The notes: generated by a model from the letters alone, not told the origin. A stretch of DNA of 64,000 bases from Plasmopara viticola (GCA_001695595.3 MBPM02000027.1:496001-560000), one strand, 5' to 3'; positions 11,772 to 24,971 are shown, counted from the first letter of the stretch. Program-made: numbers and translations.

Positions 11772-14181
11772 ATGGAACGCATGAGAACCTCAACTACTTC
11801 TAGCTTTAGTGGTAAAAAGAAGAAGCAGCAACTGCGCGCACGCAAGCAGCGGTTGGCCTTGCGCCAGGACGACGCGGTGGCGCTGGACCTGCAGAAGGCG
11901 CAGTACGAAAAATTTTACGCCGACAAATCGGATATTATCAAGAGTAGAAACGCAGAGGATGAAGCTGCAGCGTATCACGGCAATGTGGACTTTTTTGCAC
12001 GCAATTACGACTTAGACAATGATCTTAGCTCTCGTTTGAAGCTCACGGTGGCATTGGGGAAGAACAACAAGGACACAGTGGGGAAGGAGTTGTCCAGCTT
12101 TTTTGTGAAGGATACGAAAGAAGATATTCAGCTTAGAATAATGGAAGGGCAACGTCCTCTGGACCTCGCCAAGAGGGAGACGCCACTGCTCGCCACGATT
12201 AGCGAACGGGACCCCGTTTTAGATCATCCAAAAAGACCCGACTGGGCGCACAATATGTCTAAGGAGAAAGGTTTGTAGACACGGTTTTTTCTCTAGAGTC
12301 TTCTGCTGTCATTTATTTGATACTTATGTGTATATTTCACAGTCGACAGCAATGAAAGTCTAATGTTTGACCAGTGGCTTCTGAAGATTCACGACAAGTA
12401 CGACTCGTACCATTTAAACCATTTTGAACACAACTTGGAAGTGTGGCGAGAGTTGTGGCGAGTCACGGAACGTGCGACACACGTCGTGGTCGTGGCTGAT
12501 GTGCGCAACCCACTGTTGCACATTCCCGCGTCTGTATATGACCTCGTGACAAAAGAGCTAAAGAAATCTTTGGTTGTGGTACTTAACAAAGTCGATTTGA
12601 TCCCAAGTGGTGTTGTGCAGCTTTGGAAGCACTTTTTAACCGCTCGATTTCCTCAAGCACAATTTGTGTGTTTTTCTTCCCGCTCATGCGCTGTACATGG
12701 CAATAGCGACATCAGTTTTCGTCGACGAGTGCTCAGGTAATTTGTGGCTCAATCAATCGTTTATGTATTTCTAACAAGCTGCAATGATATTAACAGCAAA
12801 AAATTGGACGTAGGAGACGCACTAGCAATTAAAGGTGCAGTAGATATTCTCGTGGCGTGTGGCGTTGGTGCTACGGAGGCACAACAACTTGTGGAGGAGT
12901 TGAACACAAGCCCGACGAATCAAGAAAGCAAAAAGTTGCAATGTGATGCGGTACACAACAAGAAAGAAGGGGGTAAACACCGTAGCAGGCGCAAACAAAA
13001 TAAGCGTGGTGCTCGTATCTCTGTTACCAGTCACGAACAGTCACCTCAAATTCGTGTTTGTCAGCATTGCGGATGTGACGATGCTGTCGTTGCGTGTATG
13101 TCATGTGCAACTGGTGGTCTATCAAGCAGTGCTGATGTCAACGTCAAGAATGTAGCTGACGAAGTTGCCCAAGGTTATTTGCTTTGTGCTCGATGCAACG
13201 ATGAGGAGCATGCCGGACTTAATGGCCATTCTCAGGTGCGTTTTCAGTCGGCATTGGCCGTAGAATCGATCGAGTTATCTGAATCAGGCAATGTCGGAGC
13301 GATTGGTCAAGCTCAAACTCCCACAATGACCATCGGACTTATCGGACACCCCAATGTCGGCAAGTCCAGTGTGTTGAACGCATTGGCAGGCAAGAAGGTC
13401 GTGAGTGTTTCTCACACACCGGGACACACGAAGCGACTCCAAACGATCATGATTTCACCCAAAATTTGCATTTGTGACTGTCCTGGTCTTGTGTTTCCAT
13501 TCGCTGGCGTTGCAAAGCATCTCCAGGAGCTCAGTGGATTATATCCGTACTCTCAGGTAAGGGACACGTGTTGTTGTTTTCAGGCTGTTATCTTATTCTG
13601 TTGCATTGACTTCTGCCAGATTCGAGAGCCTTACTCAGCAGTTCGGTTTCTCGCCGAGCACGTTGTGCTTGAAAAGATTTTGGATCTAAAGCCTCGTACT
13701 CAACTTTTTGACAATTTTCAGGAAGAATTGGTGTGTGAAGATGACTGAGTTGTAACACTTTCATCGCTTTACTGACTTCTTTCGTTTATAGGCATGGACC
13801 CCGTGGACGTTGTGTGAAGCGTACGCAGAGAAGCGCGGGTATCGCACAGACCGTCGAGGAAGGCCTGATCATCAGCGTGCCGGATCAGAGCTAGTACGCG
13901 ACACCGTCGATGGCATTTTGCCGCTGTTCTTCCTCCCACCTGATTACGTTGGCAAAGATTACACACCGACTAGCATCGCCAAGTATTGCGAGCACAAACA
14001 GGGCTCACTAAAACCCAAAGAAAGCGGTGACGATAGAAACGTTAGCTCTGGCGAAAAAGAAAAAGAGCGAGATCAGGGAGCTGCAGCAAATCCTGTGCAG
14101 GAAAAAAAGCCTTTGCAGTCTACGCTTGTCAACGCGTTTAGTGTATTAGACTCGCACTCCAGTGATGAAGACAGCCATTAG
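11772..14181 (+). CDS. GNL1/HSR1-type circularly permuted GTPase with a zinc-binding insert
   Basis: YlqF/YawG-family GTPases act mostly in ribosome assembly and nucleolar transport; the exact role of GNL1 is poorly known. Five exons: to 12270, 12343-12736, 12797-13556, 13620-13730 and 13792-14181, giving 717 aa from the ATG at 11772. The N-terminus is basic (SFSGKKKKQQLRARKQR, like the human SVKQKKKQLQDKRER). Family passages include DHPKRPDW..NMSKEK, YDSYHLNHFEHNLEVWREL and the late AWTPWTLCEAYAEKRGY...RAGSEL. GTPase motifs are permuted: G4 NKVD near residue 240, G1 GHPNVGKSS near 480, then G3 DCPG. Between them sits an insert of about 180 residues with a Lys/Arg-rich patch and a B-box-like Cys/His cluster. 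The start is uncertain: the frame is open back to 11670 without an ATG, so a small upstream exon may exist. It ends 63 bases from the convergent methyltransferase. LSG1 is the main alternative but fits less well. Confidence 0.9.
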
Positions 14182-14244
14182 ACATTTCAACAAAATTGTC
14201 TATTTAGCCATTCTGTCAATCAATACATCTCTATCATTCCTCGT

Positions 14245-15122
14245 TTACCTTGTGATACGATACAATTTTGCACGCTCCACATCTTCCACCGGGCATTCCT
14301 CGAGCTCTGTGACGACATCCACAATATCTTCTCGCAACAATTGCACTTCGTTAAACTTCAGCCCAAAGTCGACAATCTTTCTTTGCACAAGATCATGCGT
14401 CACGTCGGCACGAGGAATATGGCACAGTACAAAGACTCGATTGACATCATCGTCCACACTCAACACTCGCACTACAGTGGCGAAAAGCAAAGGTATCAGC
14501 TCACTCTTGTAAAGCACATCACCAGCCAGAACTACATCGACATCCAACAAAGCGCCGGGAAATTCCTTTAACAGTGTCTGCGTAGACGACTCGTCGCCCC
14601 AGAACAGCGAGCGCGCAGTCACGACGCTTTCTGCTTCATTTATTCGCACGTTCTTTGTTAAAAGGTCGACAATTTCGCCGTCACCATCTGTAGCTAGACA
14701 CGTATCAGCTCCAAGCTTGGACGACACGATGCTGCAAATACCGGTGCCAGCGCCCAATTCCAGGATGCGTTTGCCACGCACAAGCCCTGGATGGCGCCAC
14801 AAATACTAGAAATGCACCGTCATCTTTTCAGTATGCCATAACAATGATGTTTGGAGCATCATAGCCGTTTATATACCCGTGCTAGGAAATGCGAACCTGT
14901 CCAGAGCCTTGTGCCAGAGATCTCTGTCACGTTGGCGTCCATCTCGGCCAACATAAAGAGCGACGTGGTGATGGGCAACTCCTCCATTTGATAGACCTGC
15001 AAATTCATATCCCCTATAGTCACGTGCTTGGTCTCATACTCAACGCACGCGCGCCAGTCGGCTTCGTCTGACGACGTCAAAGAGCTCTGGTTGTTTATCA
15101 TATTATGAAATGGCCCGGTCAT
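14245..15122 (-). CDS. METTL21-like seven-beta-strand protein methyltransferase
   Basis: Methyltransf_16 enzymes use S-adenosylmethionine to methylate lysines on chaperones and translation factors; the substrate here cannot be told. Two exons (15122-14877 and 14805-14245) flank a 71-base intron starting GTATAT. The join produces RLWTGSHFLARYLWRHPGLV followed by GKRILELGAGTG, the family's G..vW.....la.yL...p....gk.vLELGaGtG passage, which supports the splice. SAM-binding motif I is LELGAGTG (about 100-107). An acidic post-I residue is in CLATDGDGE, and motif II is DVVLAGDVLY (family consensus D.ii.aDvlY). The product is 268 aa, within the family's range. The second Met (MINNQSS) is another possible start. 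It faces the GTPase gene tail-to-tail with 63 bases between stops. Confidence 0.88.
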
Positions 15123-17926
15123 TTATTCATCTTTACGTTCTAATCGTTAATTTACGATAATTTAACTTAAGGTCTCCAAATTATGGCTCTCCTTATGATA
15201 ACGCAGATTGGAGGAAATGGGCGATTAACGTTCGTGACAAATATAGTTAGGGTTCGCTATGCAGGAAGTGAAGGATTCCAAGCCCGCCACTTTTGGTCAC
15301 TAGCGTTGGTGTGGGGTGCACGTAGGTTGCTTCGGTGGTAACATCTACTATGAGTAATCTCGATCACGAGTAGTCAGGTGTGTGGAGTGTTCGCAATCTC
15401 TTACGTGGGAGGCCGTGCTAAATGCCCGTCTTAATCACTTCATCTGACAGTTTTACTGTCGAAGAAGCACATAAAAAAGCAGCAATTGGGAGCAAAACTT
15501 CCCGCTAAACTTTCCTTTGCGTTAATGCTCCTTCGTTCTTTTCTGCAGGCAAGATATGCACGAGCTTTTTGATATTAGGCTGGCAGCCTTCATTCTTGAT
15601 ATGCCAACCCCTTAAGTATCAATGTAAATTAATTTACTCAGGTCTAAGAGTAGGGCCTCTCTTCAGAGTGCAGTCAGCAGCGATGGAAGAGGCAAGAAAA
15701 GTTAATCTTTGAAGAAGTACAGCCACAGACGGGTTACGCTCTTTTTGAATGCAATACGCAGCCAGTGTGGCGGTTTCCGTGAGCCAATTGACTCGGCTCT
15801 TATTCCAATTATCTTTGCATAGGGGCTCACCTTTGTCACGACCAAGAGCTTAAAGGGTCGCTGACAGACGGTGTGCCCTCAGAGCCAGGCATTTGCCGGT
15901 GGCTAATTGCAGAAAGAAGTCCGTATGATCAGTGTGTTATTGATGCACATCATTGATGCTTAGCCCATAAAAGTTTGGCAGCTCTTGGAGAAGATGGGAT
16001 TGCTAGCTGTCATCACATGTGAAATAATACAAAAATATTTTTGATGCTTTGTAGACTTTCACACGGCAAAATGCTTTGAGCGCCGATAAATGATAACGGC
16101 CAACTTCAAGTAATCGACTGGTGTTCTGAAAGAGACTCGTGAAATATGGTCTATATTGGTTCCACTGGCTTATGAGCCGGTTGCAGACGTTCCTACGGTC
16201 GAAGTAGGCCTGCGTGTGATATTCGAGAATTTCGACAGCACGAAGTCATTTCTTACCCTTCACATGGACAGGTATGACTGGATCCTGGCTATGCTTTGGC
16301 TTGACAAGTAAGATGCCTAGATTAATCGAAAGAGGTAAGACAATAGAAGTGAGCCTGAGCTGGAAATTCTATTGACAAACGTATCCGCCAGACATACAAT
16401 ATTGATGCTCATCTAAAGTCATGGGTGCAATTATTTATCGCAAAGCAAAGTAATCGAAATTATTACATTAGCCCCATGACTGCGATCGTAGTTGCATCGC
16501 TTCAAGCAGGCAGACGCTCTGCTCTACTATCGGGCTTTCTGACGCTGTGACTCGAGAACGTGCACGCTAAGTCGCTCGACTCAATTTGACACGCATGAGA
16601 ATCGAATTAAGGCAGCCTAGGATGGAGTACTAGTGCAGGCTATGCCAGACCAAACCCTGCAGTGCTTCGGTGCGCTTGACGTTCCACTGACCAAAAAAGC
16701 CTCATGCTGTATAAAGAATGCGGAATCTCGAAATTGAGTCGGTTTGTTACCAGCATCCCGCGCTAGAAATAGTCAAGTCTATCATGTTGGTTCAGGATAC
16801 GCCAATCTCTACTGCAGTGTGCATTATCTATCCCGTGTTATATTTTCGAACGTCAAAATCCTGAAGTCAGATATACTTCTGGAGGCACACATCACTTTTC
16901 ATAAAGACCGGAAGGAAGTCTTTTCTCAACCTATTATACATAGTCATCATGTGAGGGAAAGAATTACAAGCGCAATGACGTTTTTACCGAACTAGACGAA
17001 CGCCAATCAAGATATCGTGTGCCCCGATAAATGCATCTTATTATCATCACAGCAAAGACTCGAGCAGGATCTTCCCAATATATCTTATAGTGAAGTAGAC
17101 GGACTGTCCACTCGTAGCGGTCCAACTCCGATCGCTATCTTGATCTTGTTTGGCTCTACTTGTAATATGAAAGCACTGTACCACTCTTCATCGAATCTCA
17201 ATTAGAGGAACTGCCATCGTTTGCTTGTCCGACTCGATGGCTCATTTAACCTTGCTTGTCGACACACCTGACGTGTGCACAAATTACTTTTGTGTATATG
17301 TTAGTGCAGCATGCATGACTCAAGATTAAAACAGAATAAATTAGATCGATCTTGTTAAAGCGTTGTGATAATAATTCGCCAGGTTTGAGTAAGCGACAAA
17401 ATCCCAGCTTGTCCATGTCCTGTATTAATGCGACTAGTCCCATCAGCAATCTGAGCTTTCGTTGACGTCAATCATAAATGACGCAGCTTCATATATAGCC
17501 AACAAGAGGCCAATCTCCAGTAATACATCATCAATATTACAATTTCATATATCTGGTCAGCTACTTAAGCGCTGCAACACAACTGTTAAATGGCAGCTAC
17601 AAAAATCTAGTGTGCAAGTGACAAATTGCGACCGTCGGCTGATAAACGCTTTTGCTATGATCGACCAATCTAGCCAGCTGAAAAAATGATCTCTTTCTAA
17701 GTTTTATAGGCGAGAAACTGCCAACTATACTAATATTCTTAAGCCAAACAGCAGCGCCGAGTTACGGGTTGTTTACTAAAGGCATCTTACAATGTTAAAA
17801 ATTGGTGTCCTGCAACGAAGCGCAACTATAAATGTTGGAGGTAGAACCGTTGATCAGAACAATAGCACATGATATCATTTCCCGAAATATAACTTGAAAC
17901 ATGTAGAAATTCTGAATTAGTAATGT
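15123..17926. other. Gene-poor spacer
   Basis: Only short frames (up to about 83 codons) without motifs. No tandem repeat or clear transposon protein recognised. The sequence is noticeably more AT-rich than the adjoining gene island. Confidence 0.5.
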
Positions 17927-18242
17927 AATGTATGACGTTATCGCGTTTCCAAAATATGCACGTGCTAGGCTCAGTCTGGCTAGTCCACGGCATAGAGTGG
18001 TGTCCGCATACGTCGGGTCTCGTTCGGCGGGCAGTGCAGCCAGCACCGAGGTCGTGAGGGTCTTCCATTATTTTGTTTAGCTCTGACTTGGTAAGAGCCC
18101 AGATGGCGCCCGGTGCTGGATACCGTCGCGTCGAGGGTGAGACTCGTTAGAGACCTGCATATGCCCGAGAGCACCTGCCCGAAGCGCGCGAGCATTTAGC
18201 CCCCGCGCTTGGAAGGAGGGCGGCACCCCAACCTTTTCCAAG
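17927..18242 (-). repeat. Dispersed GC-rich element, copy 1 (about 315 bp)
   Basis: This segment is nearly identical to 53711-54219, in the same orientation. Both copies begin at acgttatcgcgt and end at ccaaccttttccaag, so the element has defined ends. On the minus strand it reads AAGCGCGGGGGCTAAATGC through CTTACCAAGTCAGAGCTAAA, then ATGGAAGACCCTCACGAC, opening a short frame MEDPHDLGAGCTARRTRPDV. The AGTCAGAGCT phrase just before the ATG weakly recalls a retroelement primer-binding site. Copy 1 lacks the 192-base segment present in copy 2. It stands out sharply by base composition from the AT-rich flanks. Strand is assigned from that short frame only. Confidence 0.9.
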
Positions 18243-21200
18243 CTTTTTAATTGGTGTATACGCTTATTGAAACTACGAAGTGGAGTAAAAATATATTAAC
18301 AATTAACTAATTAAGTGCATTTTACTTTATGCTTTGTTTTTTGCAATGCCCACGATGTCTTCCAGACTGAGACATTCGTCGAGTACAGGTTGCTAATTTC
18401 ATCCATTTAATCAATTTCCAAAATATCGATTATTAGATATTTTACGTGCATACCCGTATAATACTTAAAACAGGACTATTTATACCACAATCTTAGAAAT
18501 AAAAGTCAATCGAAAGAATTTATGAGCGACGAATCTTAGTATAGGCGATTAATAAATAGTTATGTAGTTGTTATTAGGTCGCCTAACTTGTAGATGGCGA
18601 TTACACAATTTCGCGTTGTTTCATTTCTATTAAGTAATAAAAGACCAAACCAATAAGTTTAATCTAAACAATGGGTTTGTGTATTTGGGTCACGTAAGAC
18701 CTTGCAAAGAAACGGCGAGTAAACGGATCTTTCGATGAATGACTGTCTAGTCCTAAAAAATGACGCGTAGTTTACTGCAGCATGGAGAATGATATATCTG
18801 AAACTATAGAGTTTGAGTCCCAATTTAAGGCGAAGGCAAGGATTTGACTGCTTTAGGTACAGTGTTGGACTACACAAGCAGTTGGCAAATTTGTGACAAG
18901 AAGTATTATGATTTAAAGAGGCACACTACGCTACGTACTTGGAGCGTTACGAAGGCCAAATTATTTGACTAAACGCCCCACTAATGTAAGCGGCCAGGCA
19001 CTCAAATACAAATGGGGCATTTCCACAAGGCACACCGTTTATACTGCACCCAGTAGCCGAAACGGTCGTATACTCGGAACTCTGAAAGTATCCACACGGC
19101 GTCACCCACCCGTTAGACGTTCCACTAAGACAAACACAGCAGTTTAGGAAAGAGCCTTTATAATAGAAGGTCAATAAGTTCCGCCGATAGGTTCACAGAG
19201 TAGGCCCCTTAGCAGCTTTTCAATTACTGGTGTTTCTTCTTCGTTAGCTAGAGAAGTGTGTAATAATGGCTTTTTTAGATCTGCTCCTATCCGTGCCAAG
19301 GTCTTTTGGCAGCACAAAATTTAAACGTCAGTCCTGTGAAGATGAAACGATGATTAGGACAGAGCAATGGGAGGATGCGTTTTTAAAAACGGGATCACTG
19401 ATGACGCTGCTGACTCAAGAGGATTTATTTACCAGTAGAGCACTGGAATGAGCTATGTCGGCTAAATGACAAGAAAGATTTTCTTAAACATTCACCAATC
19501 TTTTCATGTCTTCTTGTAAGCATCCCGGGTTACGTCTCCAAATGGGGTCCACACGATTATGGGTGAGGGCTATTGTCATTTACAGACTCGCAGTTTTTTT
19601 TAATTCGCAACCACGTGGCAATGAATTAAAGTTTAAATGAAGGATACACCATCGCTCAACTGACATATGGGATCACACAAGTAAATTTTCAGTGCTGCAC
19701 TCAGAGCACAATTTATGAGATCAAATTTGAATCGAGCGATCGACTGGAAAGCGCTTACCACCTGATTGAATCTAAACGGCCGCTTACCGATTGTGGTATT
19801 AATTTCCAATCATACTAAATGTTGTGGTGTTCAAAAAAAATCCTTCGGTGCAATTTCTTTGGGACGCGATCGGATTGACATGATTTGCCGTATCGACCGC
19901 GTGGATGATGGCTTTATGCAAGGTACATCGATATCATTTTTATATCTGCGTGGGTAAGCTGTCTGCGTAAAAAAGTCGTACGACCTCTACTCATTCGCCA
20001 GACGCACAGTATGCGCTTCTCAACAGATTTGCTATATATTTTGAGCTTAAGAAGGAGGTAACATTTACAGTCTTCCTTGTTTCTGAGGAGCTAGAAAGCT
20101 GGAAAGCGTTACGGTTTTTGATCTCTGCGAGTAGATATAAAGAAAAAGAGACCGAGCAAGACAAGGCAGCTTAAGCTCCAAAGCTTTGGTGGTCACTCCT
20201 TTTGCGGGGCAGCTGACGGAATTTAAGCTCTGCATCTTTACAGGAATGAAAAATTGAAAAAAATCTTAGGTCATAGAGGTCTAAGTAGCCACTTAGCAGC
20301 CATATTTACAAATAATCAGGAGCGAGTTTTGTTTGCAATTTTGCATTTTGATCGGCAAATCTTAGAGCTGGATGATTATCCATGTAGCTACTTCACCTGT
20401 GTGCTTCTTGTCCAAGGAACGCATGCAATTAAAATGGAAAGAAGGTTTTCTCTGATAATTCTAGGCGCCACAATTGGTCATTTCTCATGTGCCCACTTGC
20501 ATGTTTTTTATAACAAGAATCGACGATAAAAAGGCAATCCTTATGTGCATCCGCAAAAGCAGATACGCTCCTAAAAATTTCCGCGAATATGCAGCTTTTA
20601 TAAGAACAATGCCTTGAGAAGTGGTGTCTGCGACCACACTGACTCGGTCCAGCTCCAACGAAATAAAGAATTACTAAAAAAGCAGCATGACATTTAGCAA
20701 AAGCTGCATCTCACAACAATTGACCAGGGGTGGACATGTCAATTCGTGTGCGGCGGTATATTCTCTCTCGATACCGTGTTGGCTCATAGCTAAATGTATG
20801 ACACGACATCCAGCAATTGATGCGTCTGACGAACATTTGAAAGCAGTTTTCGTGACACCACACGGGCCATCTCAAAGTAATTATCATCCGAAAGGGTCTT
20901 TTTGATATTTAGAAGTCTAGCACGTTGGCCGGTCCAATGACTACGCCGATAGCGCTTTTGCTTCTAAAAAGCACTGGACTTATATATTACCAAGGCTCTT
21001 TTAAAAACAAATTGGGTGGCACCTCCGAAATTTGATCTCTCATCAGTCCAGCATTTTTAGTTCTCTTGTCACCCGAACCTAACATGACTAGTTCTAAGAC
21101 CAAACAGCGCTCGACACTATAAAAGTCACACCTCGATACATCAACATTCTTTCCTCGCTCCCGTCGCTAAGCGAAAAGTGGCAACGTCACATTAGTATTT

Positions 21201-22454
21201 TTTTAGATCTGCAGTATATGGTTCGCTTGAGATATTGGGTATACTTCTCTGGCGTCCCATGGCCGGGAACGGCGCGTCCATACTTCTTGTTGATATTTAA
21301 ACTGTTGTCACACAATATGGCTAAAAGAATAGTTAACGCGACACCCTGGACTCACGATATTTAATTACACAGGTCTTTGGACTTGTTGAGTCAATTGAAA
21401 TCAAACTATCCTTCATAAACTTCTGTCTAACAGACACCATGGTTTGGACTTGTGTCGCGTCTCAGAAGACCCCAAGAAATTAGAAAGGTCTCATAGACCA
21501 CATACATCGGGTCCTTTGACTACCTTGTTGGCCGCACCTAGTGCATCGTAGGAGTCAAAACACTATTTTTGGGACATGTGCCAAGCTTACAGTGTCTGAA
21601 TAACACACGGGGCCCCGGTGTAAGTACGCTATGTAACAGGTTAACAATTTGATCGTTTGTAGGGACCCTAGCACCATTCGCGTCGATGACCTTTTGTTAA
21701 AAGCGTGATATACCTTAGTCGTAGGGTCGACTACAATCTGCCAGCCTGAGTGAAGAGAGTAAGAGCTCCCCTCGACATAATTCGAGTCCAGCTCGCAAGC
21801 CCGTGACTCCGCCACGAAGCTAGCTATTCAAAAACATTCTTGGACGATAGTCTGGATATGCCGCGCTTCCCTGAACGCCACGCCCATAAGACCATGCGTC
21901 ACAAATCGTCGTATGCGAATAGTGTTCTCATTGCGCACCTCACGCATGCCGCCGATCGATCCCTTTTTGTGACCTGATAAGCCAAAAGCGCTTTTTAGCG
22001 TTGAATACAACTGTGCAAAATTCTTAGCTCTGCTCACACTTCGCAACAGTTTTTGTGAAGTCGATATGCGAGCGGACAGGTTTGTTTAGAGCAAGGTTTT
22101 GTCTAAATTTTGTCGTCGAGTGCGACCAAGCTTTTGTGGTGCGACCTATGATCCAAAACGCAATGCCCCCATTAGCACCGCTTTTGCAATGTCTAAAACT
22201 ATAGATTTAAAGTATTTGGCGCCTTCACTTTTAGCGAGATGTCACCCAGGTTTGATTTCCGTTATAATATACATCTATAACGTCAAATTCGCTATGCCGA
22301 AGTGAGGCCGTTAAGAGGATTTAAATAAAAATTTCTTCTCAGCTTTAGAAGCTACTGGGGTAAATCCTGGCGATGCATCGCGCAAAAATACATGGTGCCC
22401 TCTATTCAGAAAGAGGAGGAAGAGGACGATGTCTGGTACGATACGGCACTCTGC
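18243..22454. other. Gene-poor spacer
   Basis: AT-rich DNA with scattered frames of 60-90 codons (for example 20254-20529 plus and 21555-21815 minus) in which I recognise no family. No start context or codon pattern convinces me that any is a gene. Confidence 0.5.
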
Positions 22455-22640
22455 GTGCTAACTACTTTGATGCTGTTTGTTACCAATGTCCAGATATGTA
22501 ACCCAGGAGCTGGCCGAGTCTAACTACACTGACCTTGACTGTCTTCGTTGACCTATGCACAAGAAGCATCACTGAGATCTTAATGTACATTTGAGGCCTC
22601 GAGCACGTAGTCGTTTCGATTTTGGTGTAATTTGCTAGGC
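22455..22640 (+). repeat. Relic of an unidentified dispersed coding repeat, copy 1
   Basis: It shares the 17-base identity gtaacccaggagctggc, and a longer patchy match, with 49015-49175 on the same strand. Translated, both give VTQELA...(D)xLDCLR followed by a basic stretch ending PRA. Here the frame is broken by a stop after LDCLR. The parent gene or element was not identified. Confidence 0.55.
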
Positions 22641-24135
22641 TTGAGCTCCTCGAGGCAAAGTTTGTGGCAATCAAGGCCAAATTTTTAATGCTAACCCAAT
22701 GGGAAGCCTTTTTTAGGCTACAACTTTAATTGGGCCGCGGGTACGATGTGGTCATAAAGACAACATTTTGCATTTCGAGATAATCATTTGGCTATTTGAA
22801 AGAGCAGTCCTACGATTACAAATTTTGTGTGATTTTTCTTTCGTTTACGTGGGAATCCTCCCCCGCTAATATATTGCCTCGTTGCGTACGTACTAAGTCT
22901 CTTTGACACAATGTCTGACTTGGGATAATTTCCGCAAATCGCTTAGTTACTGCTTTATCTCCTGAGAGCTAGATGTAGTTGCATTTTCAGAGAGCGGATG
23001 TAAGGTAATCAATTTACTTGAGAATGGCGCGATAAATAAAAAGAGGCATGAGAATCGCATTTATGTGCAAGATTAGTTAGTGGAAGCACGCTTGTCCAAT
23101 GCGCTACATTTCATTTTTGAATACCTGTTTGCTTGCTCTGTCTACCCCTGGATCTGCAGCCGGTCCGCTGTGCACATGTTGAGCCTACTCTATTGAAAAG
23201 CTTTTAAAACGTACAAGAAAACAGGCATCTTGGCCCGAGACAAGTGACTATAGATGATCATGTTGTCAAGAAGCATTATTGGTCTTAAGCAGGCCATTCA
23301 ACCTCAAGATTTGCTAAGCAGTGTGAGCCTAGAAGAAGATAGAGCTGAACTTAGCGCTACACGTGGTGGATTACCTATATTAGTGCTGCAACACAGTTTA
23401 TCGTGGGACCGACGGGTTTTGCCATTAGCCACGCTAATCATTTCTCGATGTAGCCTTTCATCCTGCAGAGTCTCTGACAGACCTACGTACATGTCATCTC
23501 GTACATACGCGCCATATATTCAGTTCACTAACGATCTAGATCTCAGTCATGACATAATCTAGCTCATCTTGCATCGACGTACCAGCATTCTGTTTTTGAG
23601 CCTATACCTCATCTCAATGCTTTACCCTACAATAGAGGAGAGCCATCTGATCCTTTTTTGAGAGGTGTGAGTGTTTGTGACGCGGAATGTAGTGAAGCGT
23701 GGTGTCTATATCGATTCATTCAGCGCTAAGCAGATGAACGATGAACGAGATGAAGGCATTGTACATATCAAGTAGATCTCTGTCATGAGACGAAATATTT
23801 TTTTCGAATGTCTTAAGCCACTTCAATTCAACCGCGTCTACTTGATCATGCCTACTAATGTCTGCTTCCAGCAGTGCTGTTGGCAGAGAACAATTGCACA
23901 CTAAACGGTTGCTGTGATTCTGACAATATTACGATTGGCGTTTGTAACAGCAAACTGCTATCCGTCTAATCAGAAATCCAATGAGTAATTAGAAATTACT
24001 TCGTCAATCTACCGATTTGTTGACGTGTGCAGTTGTCCAGTTGAAGTATAAGGTATCCTCCGTGAAGCTAAGCACTTCAGCACACTTGCAGGCACCTCTA
24101 TCCTGTTCCAATACGCGTGACCTGTTTTGCTATGG

Positions 24136-24971
24136 CTAAGAGATCATGCATGCTACGATCTTAGAGCTGCACACGCCCCCGTCGACCAAAGTCAAGTCGG
24201 CGATATAATGGGACAGCATAATTAATTCTGACAATCTGCATTTAGGAATAGGCAATCCTTTTGCTACCAATTTCGCACGTAGTGCATTTTGTATCGATAA
24301 GGCAAACACTTCACCGGCAGCACAATATGTAGGAGAGGTAGCCCCACAATTTTGTGGGGAGCTATCGGACTTGGTAGAGGGTCTTTCATCAGCAAGATTA
24401 ATTAATAAGTAACTCCTGTCAAGCGTCACCAATTGTCGTAAGATGAATGCAGTTGACATTCACTTCCGTACCGATTGTCACCCAGTATAAACCTGATCGG
24501 TTTGATGGTCTACTTATCGATGGGTTGTTGTAAATGCTTGACAAAGTATTGTTGTACTACTCTCCGAATATGACCTGCTGGTTCTAAGTAGTTGGGATGG
24601 CAGAAGGAGCTCAACTAGTTTTTGCTGGTTATTCCACTGCTCGATTTGCTCGAGTGATTGTTAAAAATAGCATTTCTTAGAAATGTAAACTAATAGCTCA
24701 CCCAATAACTCAGTAACTTTCAGCGCGTCAGGGTTCAGTAGCTCTGTTTCCCATGACAGCGCCTTACTTTGTAGCACGTCAGCTGTGGCACAACATCCAG
24801 TTTCAGTTGTGGAGCCAGCCCCGAGTATCCTGCAATAGAATACGCATTGCTTTTTTGCATCCTTTTTGCAGAAACGTTCTCGAATACCATGTACTTACTC
24901 ACTTGATAAATCCAAGGCCAGATCGATGCCGGATCTATATCGGGCGTGTAACCGCTTACATCATGTCTCAT
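24136..24971 (-). mobile_element. Possible copia RNase H relic
   Basis: Broken minus frames read SNAYSIAGYSG...CHGKQS (compare the copia l.GYsDaDwag...sW.SkKQ passage) and then TYCAAGEVFALSIQNALRAK with GLPIP (compare eY.Aa.ea..ea.wlr.ll..lG). The acidic catalytic residues are not readable and the frames are interrupted. Only motif order supports the call; chance similarity cannot be excluded. Confidence 0.25.

Noticed and set aside
18947..19174. Cysteine-rich minus frame considered as a secreted small protein
   Set aside because: No credible signal peptide at its start, and the frame lies in degenerate DNA; no effector motif such as RxLR is present.
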